Positions 17,038 to 24,982 of a stretch of DNA of 64,000 bases are shown here, piece by piece. Each line of letters begins with the position of its first letter. Position 1 is the first letter of the stretch. Below the pieces are notes generated by a model. It did not search any database, was not told the origin of the DNA, and saw only the letters and a list, made by a program, of their open reading frames with translations. The position numbers and the translations under genes were made by a program. This DNA is from Brachybacterium sp. P6-10-X1 (GTDB lineage Bacteria > Actinomycetota > Actinomycetes > Actinomycetales > Dermabacteraceae), in assembly GCF_001969445.1 (NCBI RefSeq), contig NZ_CP017297.1:2914001-2978000 (forward strand), in the 5' to 3' direction.

Positions 17038-18069
17038 ATGGACGCCACCACTTCGTCGACCACCGATCCGGACGACGAGCCGCGCCGAGCGCGTCGGCCC
17101 CGCCGTCGGAAGGCATTGATCGCGCTGGTCGTGATCGGCAGCCTCCTCGCCGTCGGCGGGCTCCTCACCAGCCGCTACCTGGGCTCGCTCGAGGAGGCCT
17201 ACGAGAAGCGCAGCACGGTCAGCCTCGACCGCGGCGCGTCGGACGGCCAGCGGCCCGCAGAGGCGACGGACGACGGGCAGAACATCCTGCTGCTGGGCTC
17301 GGACCAGCGCACCACCGCAGAGGCCGCCGAGCAGGGGGTCAGCGGGCAGCGGTCCGACACGATGATGCTCGTGCACCTGCCCGCCGACGGCTCGGGGGCC
17401 TACGTGACCTCCTTCCCCCGCGACCTCTACGTCGAGATCCCCGGGCACGGACAGGACCGCATCAACGCGGCGCTGTCCTACGGCGGCCTGCCCCTGGCGG
17501 TGAGCACGGTCGAGGACTACACGGACACGCCGATCGACCACGTCGCGCTGATCGACTTCGAGGGCATCACGGGGCTGGTCGACACCCTGGGCGGGGTCGA
17601 CGTGCAGGTGCCCGAGTCCTTCGAGCGGGACGGCATGCAGTTCACCGAGGGCACCCAGCATCTGGACGGCGAGGAGGCGCTCGTCTTCGCCCGGGAGCGC
17701 AAGCAGCTCGACGAGGGCGACTTCGCGCGCAACGAGAACCAGCAGCAGCTGCTCAAGGCGATCGCCGGAGAGCTGCTCAGCGGGGACACGCTCTCCAACC
17801 CCGGGGCGATGCGCGACACGATCGCGGCCCTCTCCCCATACCTCACGACGGACGAAGGCCTGGACTCCAGGACGATCGTGCAGCTGGGCGTGGAGAACCG
17901 GAACCTGCGCAGCTCGGACCTGCACTTCCTGGAGGCGCCGCACGGGGATCCGTACACCACCTCCGGCGGGGCGAGCGTCGTGGCCTCGGACGAGGAGGGC
18001 ATGGAGGAGCTGCGCACCGCGCTGGAGGAGGGCACGATGGACGAGTACGCCGCCGAGCACGCGGACTGA
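17038..18069 (+). CDS. LytR-CpsA-Psr (LCP) family cell-wall glycopolymer ligase
   Basis: The 343-residue protein has a short basic cytoplasmic tail, one membrane anchor at about 25-45 (LIALVVIGSLLAVGGLL) and an extracellular LCP domain. Conserved LCP blocks are LLLGSDQRT, RSDTMMLVHL, SFPRDLYVEIPGHGQDRINAALSYGG (shown here in part: SFPRD and RINAA), LGGVDVQVP and ARERKQLDEGDFARNENQQ. The Arg and Asp residues in these blocks bind the polyprenyl pyrophosphate head group. LCP enzymes attach wall teichoic acid, capsule or arabinogalactan to peptidoglycan. It starts at ATG with a GAGAGG site. Confidence 0.92.
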   Translation: MDATTSSTTDPDDEPRRARRPRRRKALIALVVIGSLLAVGGLLTSRYLGSLEEAYEKRSTVSLDRGASDGQRPAEATDDGQNILLLGSDQRTTAEAAEQGVSGQRSDTMMLVHLPADGSGAYVTSFPRDLYVEIPGHGQDRINAALSYGGLPLAVSTVEDYTDTPIDHVALIDFEGITGLVDTLGGVDVQVPESFERDGMQFTEGTQHLDGEEALVFARERKQLDEGDFARNENQQQLLKAIAGELLSGDTLSNPGAMRDTIAALSPYLTTDEGLDSRTIVQLGVENRNLRSSDLHFLEAPHGDPYTTSGGASVVASDEEGMEELRTALEEGTMDEYAAEHAD

Positions 18070-18100
18070 GCCCGGCCACGGGGACGGGCGCCGCCGGCGA

Positions 18101-18130
18101 GTCCCGGGGGCGCCCTGCCGCTCCCGGGAC
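18101..18130 (+). terminator. Possible hairpin terminator downstream of the LCP gene
   Basis: Arms GTCCCGGG (18101-18108) and CCCGGGAC (18123-18130) can form an 8-bp GC stem 31 bases after the LCP stop. There is no T-run, so this is only a candidate. Confidence 0.3.
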
Positions 18131-18170
18131 GCCCTGTCGCCGGGCACCGCGGGCCCCCTCCCCTGGATGC

Positions 18171-18202
18171 GAAAATCCCCGGCTCACCTGGGTGAACCGG
18201 GG
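18171..18202 (-). terminator. Intrinsic terminator of tRNA-Leu
   Basis: The 11-position stem (18177-18187 with 18192-18202, one mismatch) is followed on the minus strand by TTTT at 18175-18172. It starts 13 bases after the tRNA 3' end, the classic position for a terminator. Confidence 0.85.
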
Positions 18203-18214
18203 AATTCCTTGCGG

Positions 18215-18298
18215 TGCGCGAGGGGGGACTTGAACCCCCACGCCCTCTCGAGCACACGGACCTGAACCGTGCGCGTCTACCAATTCCGCCACTCGCGC
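18215..18298 (-). tRNA. tRNA-Leu (anticodon CAG)
   Basis: An 84-base class II tRNA reads on the minus strand. The acceptor arms are GCGCGAG and CTCGCGC. The D-arm is of type GGCGGAATTGGTAGACGC, the anticodon stem CACGG/CCGTG holds the loop TTCAGGT (anticodon CAG), a long variable arm follows, and the T-arm contains GGTTCAAGTCC. The 3' CCA is not fully encoded (A-CC-G follows), so the CCA-adding enzyme encoded in this window is needed. A terminator lies just downstream. Confidence 0.95.
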
Positions 18299-18346
18299 AT
18301 TCCTTCGACACCGGGTCACAGAGGCGCCGAGGCCGAAGGTTCCCTT

Positions 18347-18374
18347 AGGTTACCCCCGATGAACCCTCAGCCAA
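18347..18374 (-). promoter_or_regulatory. Candidate promoter of tRNA-Leu
   Basis: On the minus strand TTGGCT (18374-18369) and TAACCT (18352-18347) are 16 bases apart and about 50 bases upstream of the tRNA 5' end. Spacing and position fit, but both hexamers are imperfect. Confidence 0.4.
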
Positions 18375-18471
18375 AACCGGCTCGCTCGAGCGTAATCAAC
18401 GCCACGTTCCGGGAGATCGCGCGCGTCGGCGCATGGCCCCGCCCCGGGTCGGCGCACGGTCCCGTCCCGGG

Positions 18472-19962
18472 TCAGCGCATGCTCTCGGCTTCCGCGAAGG
18501 CGTCCTCGATATCGGCCGGGTCGATCCGCCGACGGGCGACGACGACGTACAGCACCGTCGCGATCAGCACGGCCGGGATCCCCACCATGGCGGCGATCTG
18601 CATGCTGGGCCGCACGGTGACGGTGGCGAACACCGCCAGCAGCCCCACCAGGCCCGCTGCCGCGGCGAGGATCCCGCCGGGCATCCGGAAGGTCGCGCCC
18701 GTGATGCCGCTGCGGCGGAACCGTATGTAGGTGACCAGGATCAGCGCCCACACCATGATCACGGCGAACACCACGAGGCTCATCATGTACCCGAACACGC
18801 CGCCCACCCCGCTGAAGGCGAGCAGCGCCGCACCCACCAGACCGATCGAGCTCAGGGCGATGCCGATCACCGGTACACGACGGGCCGTGGTCGTGGCCGC
18901 GAAGCGCGGGGCGAGCCCGTCCGAGGCCAGGGAATGGATCATGCGGCTGCCGGCGTAGAGGTTCGCGTTGGCAGCCGAGAGCGCCGCGATCAGCACCAGC
19001 AGGTTGGTGATGTCCGCGGCGCCGGGGATCCCGATCCGGTCGAAGACCATGACGAACGGTGAGGTGGCGACGTCCTCGCCGGCCCCGGCGGCCTGCCGCC
19101 ACGGCACCAGGCACAGCACGATGCCGATGCAGAAGACGTAGAAGAAGGCCAGGCGCACGATGGTGGTGCGCGCGGCGGTGCGGATGGACCGGGCGGGGTC
19201 CTTCGCCTCGGCGGCGGTGATGGACAGCAGCTCGATGCCGCCGAAGGAGAACATCACGACCGACAGCGCGATCCACACCGGGGCCCAGCCCATCGGGGCG
19301 AAGCCCCCGTCGGCGGTCAGCTCGACGAATCCGGGAGCCGGAGCGCTCGGCAGCCCGAAGATGACCAGGACGGCGCCGATCAGGATGAAGACGAACACCG
19401 CGATGACCTTGATCGAGGACAGCACGAACTCCACCGCGCCGAAAGATCCGACGCTGGAGAGGTTGATGGCGAGGATCACCGCGGCGAACAGGATGATCCC
19501 TGCCCACAGCGGGATCGCGGGCACCCAGTAGGCGAGATAGGCGGCGCAGGCCACGAGCTCGGCTCCGGTCACACTGACGGTGACGATCCAGTACAGCCAC
19601 CGCGAGAGGTAGCCCCAGAAGGGGGAGAGGTAGCGGGCTGCGAGGGTGCCGAAGCCGCCGCGCACGGGATGGCGGGAGGCCATCTCCCCCATCGCCAGGG
19701 CCACGGAGGCGGCGATCAGGGATCCCAGCGCGAAGGAGATGATCACCGCAGGGCCGGCGATGCCGATCGCTTCACCGGAGCCGAGGAAGAGCCCGGTCCC
19801 CAGCGCCGAGCCCATGGCGATCATCGCCATCTGGCCGTGGCCGAGGGAGCGGGCCAGGGATCCGTCGTGCTGTCCGGTCGCGGCGTCGGGGCGCACGGAG
19901 CCCGGGGAGGAGGTGTCGTTGCGTCGAGAGGTCACCGCACGAGGGTAGCCCGCGTGGAGCAC
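18472..19962 (-). CDS. APC-superfamily amino-acid permease
   Basis: The open frame gives 496 residues; a GTG at 19935 (protein beginning VTSRRNDTSS) is equally possible. About twelve membrane helices are visible. The first contains the APC signature MIAMGSALGTGLFLGSGEAI (substrate-binding unwound helix), followed by GEMASRHPVRGGFG. These features place it with the amino-acid transporter (AAT) branch, proton-coupled importers of amino acids. The transported amino acid is unknown. It lies between tRNA-Leu and the ribosomal operon, all on the minus strand. Confidence 0.88.
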   Translation of the reverse strand: MLHAGYPRAVTSRRNDTSSPGSVRPDAATGQHDGSLARSLGHGQMAMIAMGSALGTGLFLGSGEAIGIAGPAVIISFALGSLIAASVALAMGEMASRHPVRGGFGTLAARYLSPFWGYLSRWLYWIVTVSVTGAELVACAAYLAYWVPAIPLWAGIILFAAVILAINLSSVGSFGAVEFVLSSIKVIAVFVFILIGAVLVIFGLPSAPAPGFVELTADGGFAPMGWAPVWIALSVVMFSFGGIELLSITAAEAKDPARSIRTAARTTIVRLAFFYVFCIGIVLCLVPWRQAAGAGEDVATSPFVMVFDRIGIPGAADITNLLVLIAALSAANANLYAGSRMIHSLASDGLAPRFAATTTARRVPVIGIALSSIGLVGAALLAFSGVGGVFGYMMSLVVFAVIMVWALILVTYIRFRRSGITGATFRMPGGILAAAAGLVGLLAVFATVTVRPSMQIAAMVGIPAVLIATVLYVVVARRRIDPADIEDAFAEAESMR

Positions 19963-19990
19963 CGCGGACGATGCCCCCCGCTGAACGAGC

Positions 19991-20046
19991 GAGTGCGACC
20001 TCGGAGACGCTTCCCCGTCAGGGGAGGCGTTCCCGAGGTCGCACTC
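19991..20046. repeat. 56-base inverted repeat with 14-bp perfect arms
   Basis: GAGTGCGACCTCGG (19991-20004) is the exact reverse complement of 20033-20046. The inner bases (20005-20032) continue the pairing almost completely around a GTCA loop. It lies 3' of rplI on the minus strand and could terminate that operon, but there is no T-run. Its symmetry also fits a dispersed palindromic repeat element. Confidence 0.75.
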
Positions 20047-20062
20047 GGTGGCGACGGCAGGC

Positions 20063-20183
20063 GATCAGGCCCTGCCGCACCGCCTGATCTCCTACCGCTC
20101 GTACCTCGCAGTACGTCGATCAGGCCTTACTGCACTGCCTCATCTCCTACCGCTCGTACCTCGCAGTACGTCGATCAGGCCTT
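20063..20183. repeat. 55-bp tandem repeat reaching into the rplI 3' end
   Basis: Units start at 20063, 20118 and 20173 with an exact 55-base period. Units 1 and 2 are near-identical; the third is only the start of the unit and is the real rplI end. Each unit begins GATCAGGCC, which contains the rplI stop codon on the minus strand, so the duplication copied the stop and the 3' flank. Confidence 0.9.
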
Positions 20184-20648
20184 GGCGGCGGCGCCCTTGG
20201 CGGCGACGACCTGCAGGGCGAGGGTCGCGAAGACGTCCTCGTGCAGGCGCACGGTGGCCTTGTGCTCGCCGAGCGAGCGGATCGGTGCCGGGAACTCGAC
20301 GGTGCGACGGTCGATGTCCTTGTCGAACATCGCCTTCACGCCCTGGGCGACCTCCTTGGAGGCCACGGCGCCGAAGAGGCGACCGTTGTCGCCGGCGCGC
20401 TCGGAGAGCACGACGGGCTTGGACTCGAGGGTCGCCTTGAGGGCCTGGGCCTCGTCGAGGGTGGCGATCGCGCGCTTGCCCCGGGCAGCGCGGATCTGGT
20501 CGAGCTGACGCTGACCACCCTTGGTCCACGGGGTGGCGAGACCGCGGGGCAGCAGGAAGTTGCGCGCATAGCCGTCGCGGACGTCGACGACGTCCCCGGC
20601 GGTGCCGAGCCCCGTGACCTCGTGGGTGAGGATGAGCTTGCTGGTCAT
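20175..20648 (-). CDS. rplI: Ribosomal protein bL9
   Basis: The start at ATG 20648 follows a GGAAGGGAAG site and gives 157 residues, close to the usual 150. The N-terminal domain has MTSKLILTHEVTGLG and the conserved DGYARNFLLPRGLA (about 27-40). The long connecting helix and a C-terminal domain (VRLHEDVFATLAL) follow, then a short Ala/Lys tail. bL9 binds 23S rRNA near the L1 stalk. It is the last gene of the rpsF-ssb-rpsR-rplI operon, and its stop codon lies inside a 55-bp tandem repeat. Confidence 0.97.
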   Translation of the reverse strand: MTSKLILTHEVTGLGTAGDVVDVRDGYARNFLLPRGLATPWTKGGQRQLDQIRAARGKRAIATLDEAQALKATLESKPVVLSERAGDNGRLFGAVASKEVAQGVKAMFDKDIDRRTVEFPAPIRSLGEHKATVRLHEDVFATLALQVVAAKGAAAKA

Positions 20649-20665
20649 ATGCTTCCCTTCCTCGC

Positions 20666-20902
20666 TCAGCGACCGGAGGTCGAGTACGGCAGGAGAGCGA
20701 TCTCGCGGGCGTTCTTGACGGCCTTCGCGATCTTGCGCTGCTCCTGGACGGTGACGCCGGTGACCCGACGGGCACGGATCTTGCCGCGGTCGGAGACGAA
20801 CTTGCGCAGCAGCGCGGCGTCCTTGTAGTCGACGGTCTCGAGACCGGCGGCCTTCAGCGGGTTCAGCTTCTTCTTCGGCTTGCGAAGAACTGGCTTTGCC
20901 AT
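20666..20902 (-). CDS. rpsR: Ribosomal protein bS18
   Basis: ATG 20902 gives 78 residues, the family length. The bS18 core is clear: [19 protein letters not shown] followed by [22 protein letters not shown] and the end LLPYS. In the 30S platform it pairs with bS6, which is encoded two genes upstream. The N-terminus has the actinobacterial basic start [11 protein letters not shown]. No zinc-binding cysteines are present, so this is the zinc-independent form. The gap to rplI is 17 bases. Confidence 0.97.
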   Translation of the reverse strand: MAKPVLRKPKKKLNPLKAAGLETVDYKDAALLRKFVSDRGKIRARRVTGVTVQEQRKIAKAVKNAREIALLPYSTSGR

Positions 20903-21025
20903 CGTGGTGCTCCTTCTTTCTGAGGGGAGCCCGGGCATGCACCCGGGATGGAATGGATCTGGAACTGCAGCGATCGACAGGGACGGCCCGAGGAGCTCAG
21001 GCTCGCCGGGCGTCCCCGGTCACGA

Positions 21026-21562
21026 TCAGAAGGGAGGGTCGTCGTACCCGCCCTGGTTGCCGCCACCGGCCCACGGGTCGGCGGCAGGGGCGCCCTGCGG
21101 CGCGTTGTTGTAACCGCCCTGACCGCCGTAGCCACCCTGGCCGCCGCCCTGCGGCGCACCGCCGCCGAAGCCGCCCTGACCGCCGCGGCCGCCGCCGCGC
21201 TGGACCTTGTTGGCCTTCGCGGTCGCGTAGCGCAGCGAGGGGCCGATCTCGTCGACGTCGAGCTCGATGCTGGTGCGGTTGTTGCCCTCGCGGTCGGTGA
21301 AGGAGCGCTGCTTCAGGCGACCCTGTGCGACGACGCGGGCGCCCTTCTCCAGCGACTCGGCCACGTTCTCCGCGGCGTCGCGCCAGATGGAGCAGCGCAG
21401 GAACAGAGCCTCGCCGTCCTTCCACTCGTTCGCCTGACGGTCGAACATGCGCGGGGTGGACGCGATGGTGAACGACGCGACCGCGATGCCGGACTGCGTG
21501 AAGCGCAGCTCGGGATCAGCGGTGAGGTTGCCGATCACCGTGATGACGGTGTCATTCGCCAT
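21026..21562 (-). CDS. ssb: Single-stranded DNA-binding protein
   Basis: The 178-residue protein has an OB-fold at about 1-110 ([24 protein letters not shown], given here only as landmarks: [10 protein letters not shown]; later [24 protein letters not shown]). A Gly/Gln-rich flexible linker with GGQGG and QGGYGG repeats follows, and the acidic tip DDPPF docks replication and repair partners. It binds single-stranded DNA at forks. Its position between rpsF and rpsR is the standard bacterial arrangement. Confidence 0.97.
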   Translation of the reverse strand: MANDTVITVIGNLTADPELRFTQSGIAVASFTIASTPRMFDRQANEWKDGEALFLRCSIWRDAAENVAESLEKGARVVAQGRLKQRSFTDREGNNRTSIELDVDEIGPSLRYATAKANKVQRGGGRGGQGGFGGGAPQGGGQGGYGGQGGYNNAPQGAPAADPWAGGGNQGGYDDPPF

Positions 21563-21618
21563 GGGTGCTCCTTAGCTCCAGGGGCTTCAGGTGTGGTGCG
21601 GGGGTCAGTGAACGCGGA

Positions 21619-21909
21619 TCACTTGGCGTCGAGACGCATGACCTTGGTGCGCATGACGGACTCGTTGAGCCCGAGCCGGCGGTCCAGCTCCTGCGAGGTC
21701 TCGGCCTTCGCGGTGAAGGTGAAGACGATGTAGATGCCCTCGACCTTCTTGTCGATCTCGTAGGCGAACTTCCGCTTGCCCCAGATGTCGACGTTGTCGA
21801 TGGTGCCACCCTCGTTCGGGATGACCTGCACGAGCTTCTCGAAGGTCTCGGTGACGGTCCGCTCGTCGACGGACGGGTCGAGGATCACGACCATTTCGTA
21901 CTGACGCAT
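21619..21909 (-). CDS. rpsF: Ribosomal protein bS6
   Basis: I place the start at ATG 21909, with an AGGAGGTG site upstream; a longer frame to 21999 is not supported. The 96-residue product begins MRQYEMVVILDPSVDE and contains WGKRKFAYEIDKKVEGIY and SVMRTKVMRLD, all standard for bS6. It pairs with bS18 on the 30S platform. It is the first gene of the operon that continues with ssb, rpsR and rplI. Confidence 0.97.
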   Translation of the reverse strand: MRQYEMVVILDPSVDERTVTETFEKLVQVIPNEGGTIDNVDIWGKRKFAYEIDKKVEGIYIVFTFTAKAETSQELDRRLGLNESVMRTKVMRLDAK

Positions 21910-22109
21910 GTTCTGGTACCCACCTCCTGTGGTCTCTACGGCCACGGTCTCTCCGTGGCAGGAGGGTTCATGCCGTCCGCGCGGGCGTCGGCGACGCACG
22001 CCACGGACCGGCCAAGCCTACCTGTCACCTCCGCCGGGGACCAGAGGTGGACGCGACGTGCGCCCGGGGTCACAACGGGCACCGGCGACGCCGGGGACGC
22101 ATCAGCTGG

Positions 22110-22910
22110 TCAGCTGTCGCGAGGCATCGGCACCACCATCGGGGAGCCGCTGAGCGGATCGGCCGCGATCTGCGCGCGCAGACCGAACACATCGGCCACC
22201 AGCTGCTCGCGGAGCACCTCCTCGGGCGCACCGGAGGCGACGATCCGCCCGGCGTCCATCACCACCAGGTGGTCGGCGTAGCGGGCGGCCTGGTTGAGGT
22301 CGTGCAGGACGGTGACGACGGTGCGCCCCTGCTCGCGCATGTCCTGGCACAGATGCAGCACGTCGATCTGGTGGGCGACGTCGAGCGAGGAGGTGGGCTC
22401 GTCCAGCAGCACGTACTCGGTGTCCTGGGCGAGGATCATCGCGACCCACACCCGCTGGCGCTGCCCGCCGGAGAGCGCGGCCACCGGTCGCTCGGCGATC
22501 TGCTGGACCCCGGTGGCGGAGAGGGCGGCGGAGACCGCGTCGTCGTCCCCGGGCTGCCGCTGCCGCAGCGGCGAGTGGTAGGGATGGCGGCCCCGTCCCA
22601 CCAGGGACCGGACCGTGATGCCGTCGGGGACCACGGGGTCCTGCGGCAGCAGGGCGATGCGTCGGGCGACGGCCTTCGGCCGCCAGCGGGACAGCGGACG
22701 CTCATCGAGCAGGGCGGCACCGGCCCGAGGGCGCAGGGTGCGGGCGAGGGTCTTCAGCATCGTGGACTTGCCGCAGCCGTTGGGACCGATCACCGCGGTG
22801 AACGCGCCGCGCGGCACCGTGAAGTCGAGCCCCTCCAGGACGGGCCTCTCGCCGTAGGCGACGGTCGCCCCGGCCAGGCGCAGGGACGAGGCGGTCTCGG
22901 GTGCGCTCAT
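22110..22910 (-). CDS. ABC importer ATPase for iron-siderophores
   Basis: The start at ATG 22910 overlaps the stop of the upstream permease (ATGA); the product has 266 residues. Walker A GPNGCGKST is at 42-50, the signature LSGGQRQRVWVAMIL near 140, and Walker B YVLLDEPTSSLD near 160, followed by the His switch VLHDLNQAARYAD. It is closest to the FecE/FepC/BtuD group. It would power the two FecCD-type permeases encoded directly upstream, with the lipoprotein at the head of the operon delivering substrate. Confidence 0.93.
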   Translation of the reverse strand: MSAPETASSLRLAGATVAYGERPVLEGLDFTVPRGAFTAVIGPNGCGKSTMLKTLARTLRPRAGAALLDERPLSRWRPKAVARRIALLPQDPVVPDGITVRSLVGRGRHPYHSPLRQRQPGDDDAVSAALSATGVQQIAERPVAALSGGQRQRVWVAMILAQDTEYVLLDEPTSSLDVAHQIDVLHLCQDMREQGRTVVTVLHDLNQAARYADHLVVMDAGRIVASGAPEEVLREQLVADVFGLRAQIAADPLSGSPMVVPMPRDS

Positions 22911-23905
22911 GCGTCGGACCTCTTCCATTCGGCGAGCAGCAGGTAACCCAGGTAGATGCCGCCCACGCCGGCGGTGATGACCCCGACGGGGAGGTCCTCC
23001 ACCGCCGTCACGTGCTGGACGGCGAGGTCGGCCAGCACCATGATCAGCGCCCCCACGAGGGCGGACAGCACCAGCTGCGGGCCGGGGGCGCCGACCGAGC
23101 GGCGGGCGATGTGCGGGGCGGCCAGGGCCACGAAGGCGATGGGGCCGGCGACCGCGACCGCTGCCGCGGCCAGCAGCACGGACAGTCCGATCGCCGCGGT
23201 GCGGGTGCGCAGGGCGGAGCCGCCGAGAGCATCGGCCAGCTCATCTCCCAGATCCATCATCCGCAGGTCGTGGGAGACCAGCGCGATCAAGGGGATCAGC
23301 ACCACCAGGGCGACGCCGATCAGCGCGGCCTGGTCGAGGCTGCGGGAGTTCAGGGTGCCCACCAGGTAGCCGGCGAGCTGGGAGGAGCGGTCGCGCAGGG
23401 CGACGGCCACGACGTACTGGGTCACGGCCAACGCCATCGCGGAGACGCCGATGCCCGTGATGATCACGCGGGCCGGGGAGGCGAAGCCGAGCCCGGTGGA
23501 GAGGTGGACGAGGCCGATGGCGACGGCGGCTCCCAGCAGGGCGCCGACAGGGGCGGGCACGAGGCCCGGTGCCAGCAGGGTCGTCAGCGCCACTCCGGCC
23601 CCGGCGCCGGCCCCGATCCCGATCACGTCGGGACTGCCCAGGGGATTGCGGGTGACGGTCTGGAACAGCGCTCCGGCCAGGCCGAGGGCGATGCCCGCGC
23701 CGATGCCGACCAGCAGTCGGGGCCCGCGCAGGCGTTCCAGCACGAAGGTGACCTTCGTGCCGGCCTCGCCCCGCGCTGCGGAGACGAGCTCGCCGGGCCC
23801 GACGCCGAGCTCGCCCCAGGCCAGGGTGGCCACGGCCCCGGCGAGGGTCGCCGCGACCAGCACGGCCCCGATGCCCAGGGGGCGGGAGCTCAGGACGCGA
23901 GCCAT
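22907..23905 (-). CDS. FecCD-type iron-siderophore permease (second subunit)
   Basis: ATG 23905 overlaps the preceding stop by one base and gives 332 residues with about nine or ten membrane helices. FecCD landmarks are RLRGPRLLVGIGAGIALGLAG, FQTVTRNPLGSPDVIGIGAGAG (in part TRNPLGSPD), and the ATPase-coupling loop near GPIAFVALAAPHIARR. It should form a heterodimer with the neighbouring permease in the cytoplasmic membrane. Confidence 0.93.
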   Translation of the reverse strand: MARVLSSRPLGIGAVLVAATLAGAVATLAWGELGVGPGELVSAARGEAGTKVTFVLERLRGPRLLVGIGAGIALGLAGALFQTVTRNPLGSPDVIGIGAGAGAGVALTTLLAPGLVPAPVGALLGAAVAIGLVHLSTGLGFASPARVIITGIGVSAMALAVTQYVVAVALRDRSSQLAGYLVGTLNSRSLDQAALIGVALVVLIPLIALVSHDLRMMDLGDELADALGGSALRTRTAAIGLSVLLAAAAVAVAGPIAFVALAAPHIARRSVGAPGPQLVLSALVGALIMVLADLAVQHVTAVEDLPVGVITAGVGGIYLGYLLLAEWKRSDA

Positions 23906-24981
23906 CAGGTCGTCACCTTCCCGCGTCGCACGGACCACAGCAGGAACGGGGCGCCGACGAAGGCCGTGACCACCCCGACCATCAGCTCCTGGGGACGGAC
24001 GATCACCCGGGCGAGGACGTCGGAGCCCAGCAGCAGGGCGGCCCCCAGCAGCAGGCAGATCGGCAGCTGCCAGCGGTGATCGCCGCCGACGAGACCGCGC
24101 ACCAGGTGCGGGACGGCGAGGCCGACGAAGGCGATCGGTCCGACGGCGGCGGTGGCGGCGGCGGCCAGCAGGGTCGCGGCGAGGATCGCGCCGGCGCGCA
24201 GCAGGCCCACCGGGGTGCCGAGGGCGGTGGCGACGTCATCGCCCAGGGCCAGCAGGTTCAGGCCCGGCGCCACCCAGGCCGCCAGCACCAGGCCGAGCAC
24301 GAGCGCGGGGGCGATGGCGGCGAGGGTGGCGTAGGAGGAACCGGCCAGCGATCCCACCACCCAGTGGCGGTAGGAGTCGAAGACGTCCGGGCGGGTGAGG
24401 ATCATGGCCTGGATGTAGGCGTACAGCACGGCGGAGATCACGGCGCCGGCGAGGATCAGCGGCACCACGGAGTGGGAGCCGGCGGGGCGTCCCAGCAGGA
24501 CGACCACCACCACGGCGAGCAGCGCCCCGGGCAGGGCGACCCAGACGGTCGCTCCGCCGCCGGAGAAGCCCCAGAAGGCGGTCGCGGTGACCACGGCGGC
24601 GGAGGCGCCGCTGGTCACGCCGAGCAGGCCCGGTTCGCCGAGCGGATTGCGGGTGACCCCCTGGATGAGGAGCCCGGAGGCGGCCAGCGCGGCGCCGACG
24701 ACGGCGCCGAGCACGGTGCGGGGCTCGCGGGCGTCGACCACCTGGCGCAGGTGCTCGGGCCCGGCACCGCGCAGGGCGTCCCACACCTCGGTCAGACTCG
24801 CGGCGCGCGCCCCGAGAGCGAGGCTCGCCGTCGCAGCGATCACGAGCAGCACGATGACCAGCACCAGCACGAGCCAGGGCGGAAGACGCCGGGGCCCCGA
24901 CGGCACCGCGGAGGCGACGGCCGACGTCCCGTCCGACAGATCGTCGGCCGGGCCGTGCGGGGCGAGGGCGGTCCTGCTCAC
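23905..24981 (-). CDS. FecCD-type iron-siderophore permease (first subunit)
   Basis: The 358-residue protein starts 2 bases after the stop of the binding-protein gene. A Pro/Ser-rich cytoplasmic leader of about 35 residues precedes about ten membrane helices. Motifs match its partner: DAREPRTVLGAVVGAALA, TRNPLGEPGLLG and the coupling helix GPIAFVGLAVPHLVRG. The two permeases differ enough to be a true FecC/FecD pair and not a recent duplication. Confidence 0.93.
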   Translation of the reverse strand: MSRTALAPHGPADDLSDGTSAVASAVPSGPRRLPPWLVLVLVIVLLVIAATASLALGARAASLTEVWDALRGAGPEHLRQVVDAREPRTVLGAVVGAALAASGLLIQGVTRNPLGEPGLLGVTSGASAAVVTATAFWGFSGGGATVWVALPGALLAVVVVVLLGRPAGSHSVVPLILAGAVISAVLYAYIQAMILTRPDVFDSYRHWVVGSLAGSSYATLAAIAPALVLGLVLAAWVAPGLNLLALGDDVATALGTPVGLLRAGAILAATLLAAAATAAVGPIAFVGLAVPHLVRGLVGGDHRWQLPICLLLGAALLLGSDVLARVIVRPQELMVGVVTAFVGAPFLLWSVRRGKVTT

Positions 24982-24982
24982 C

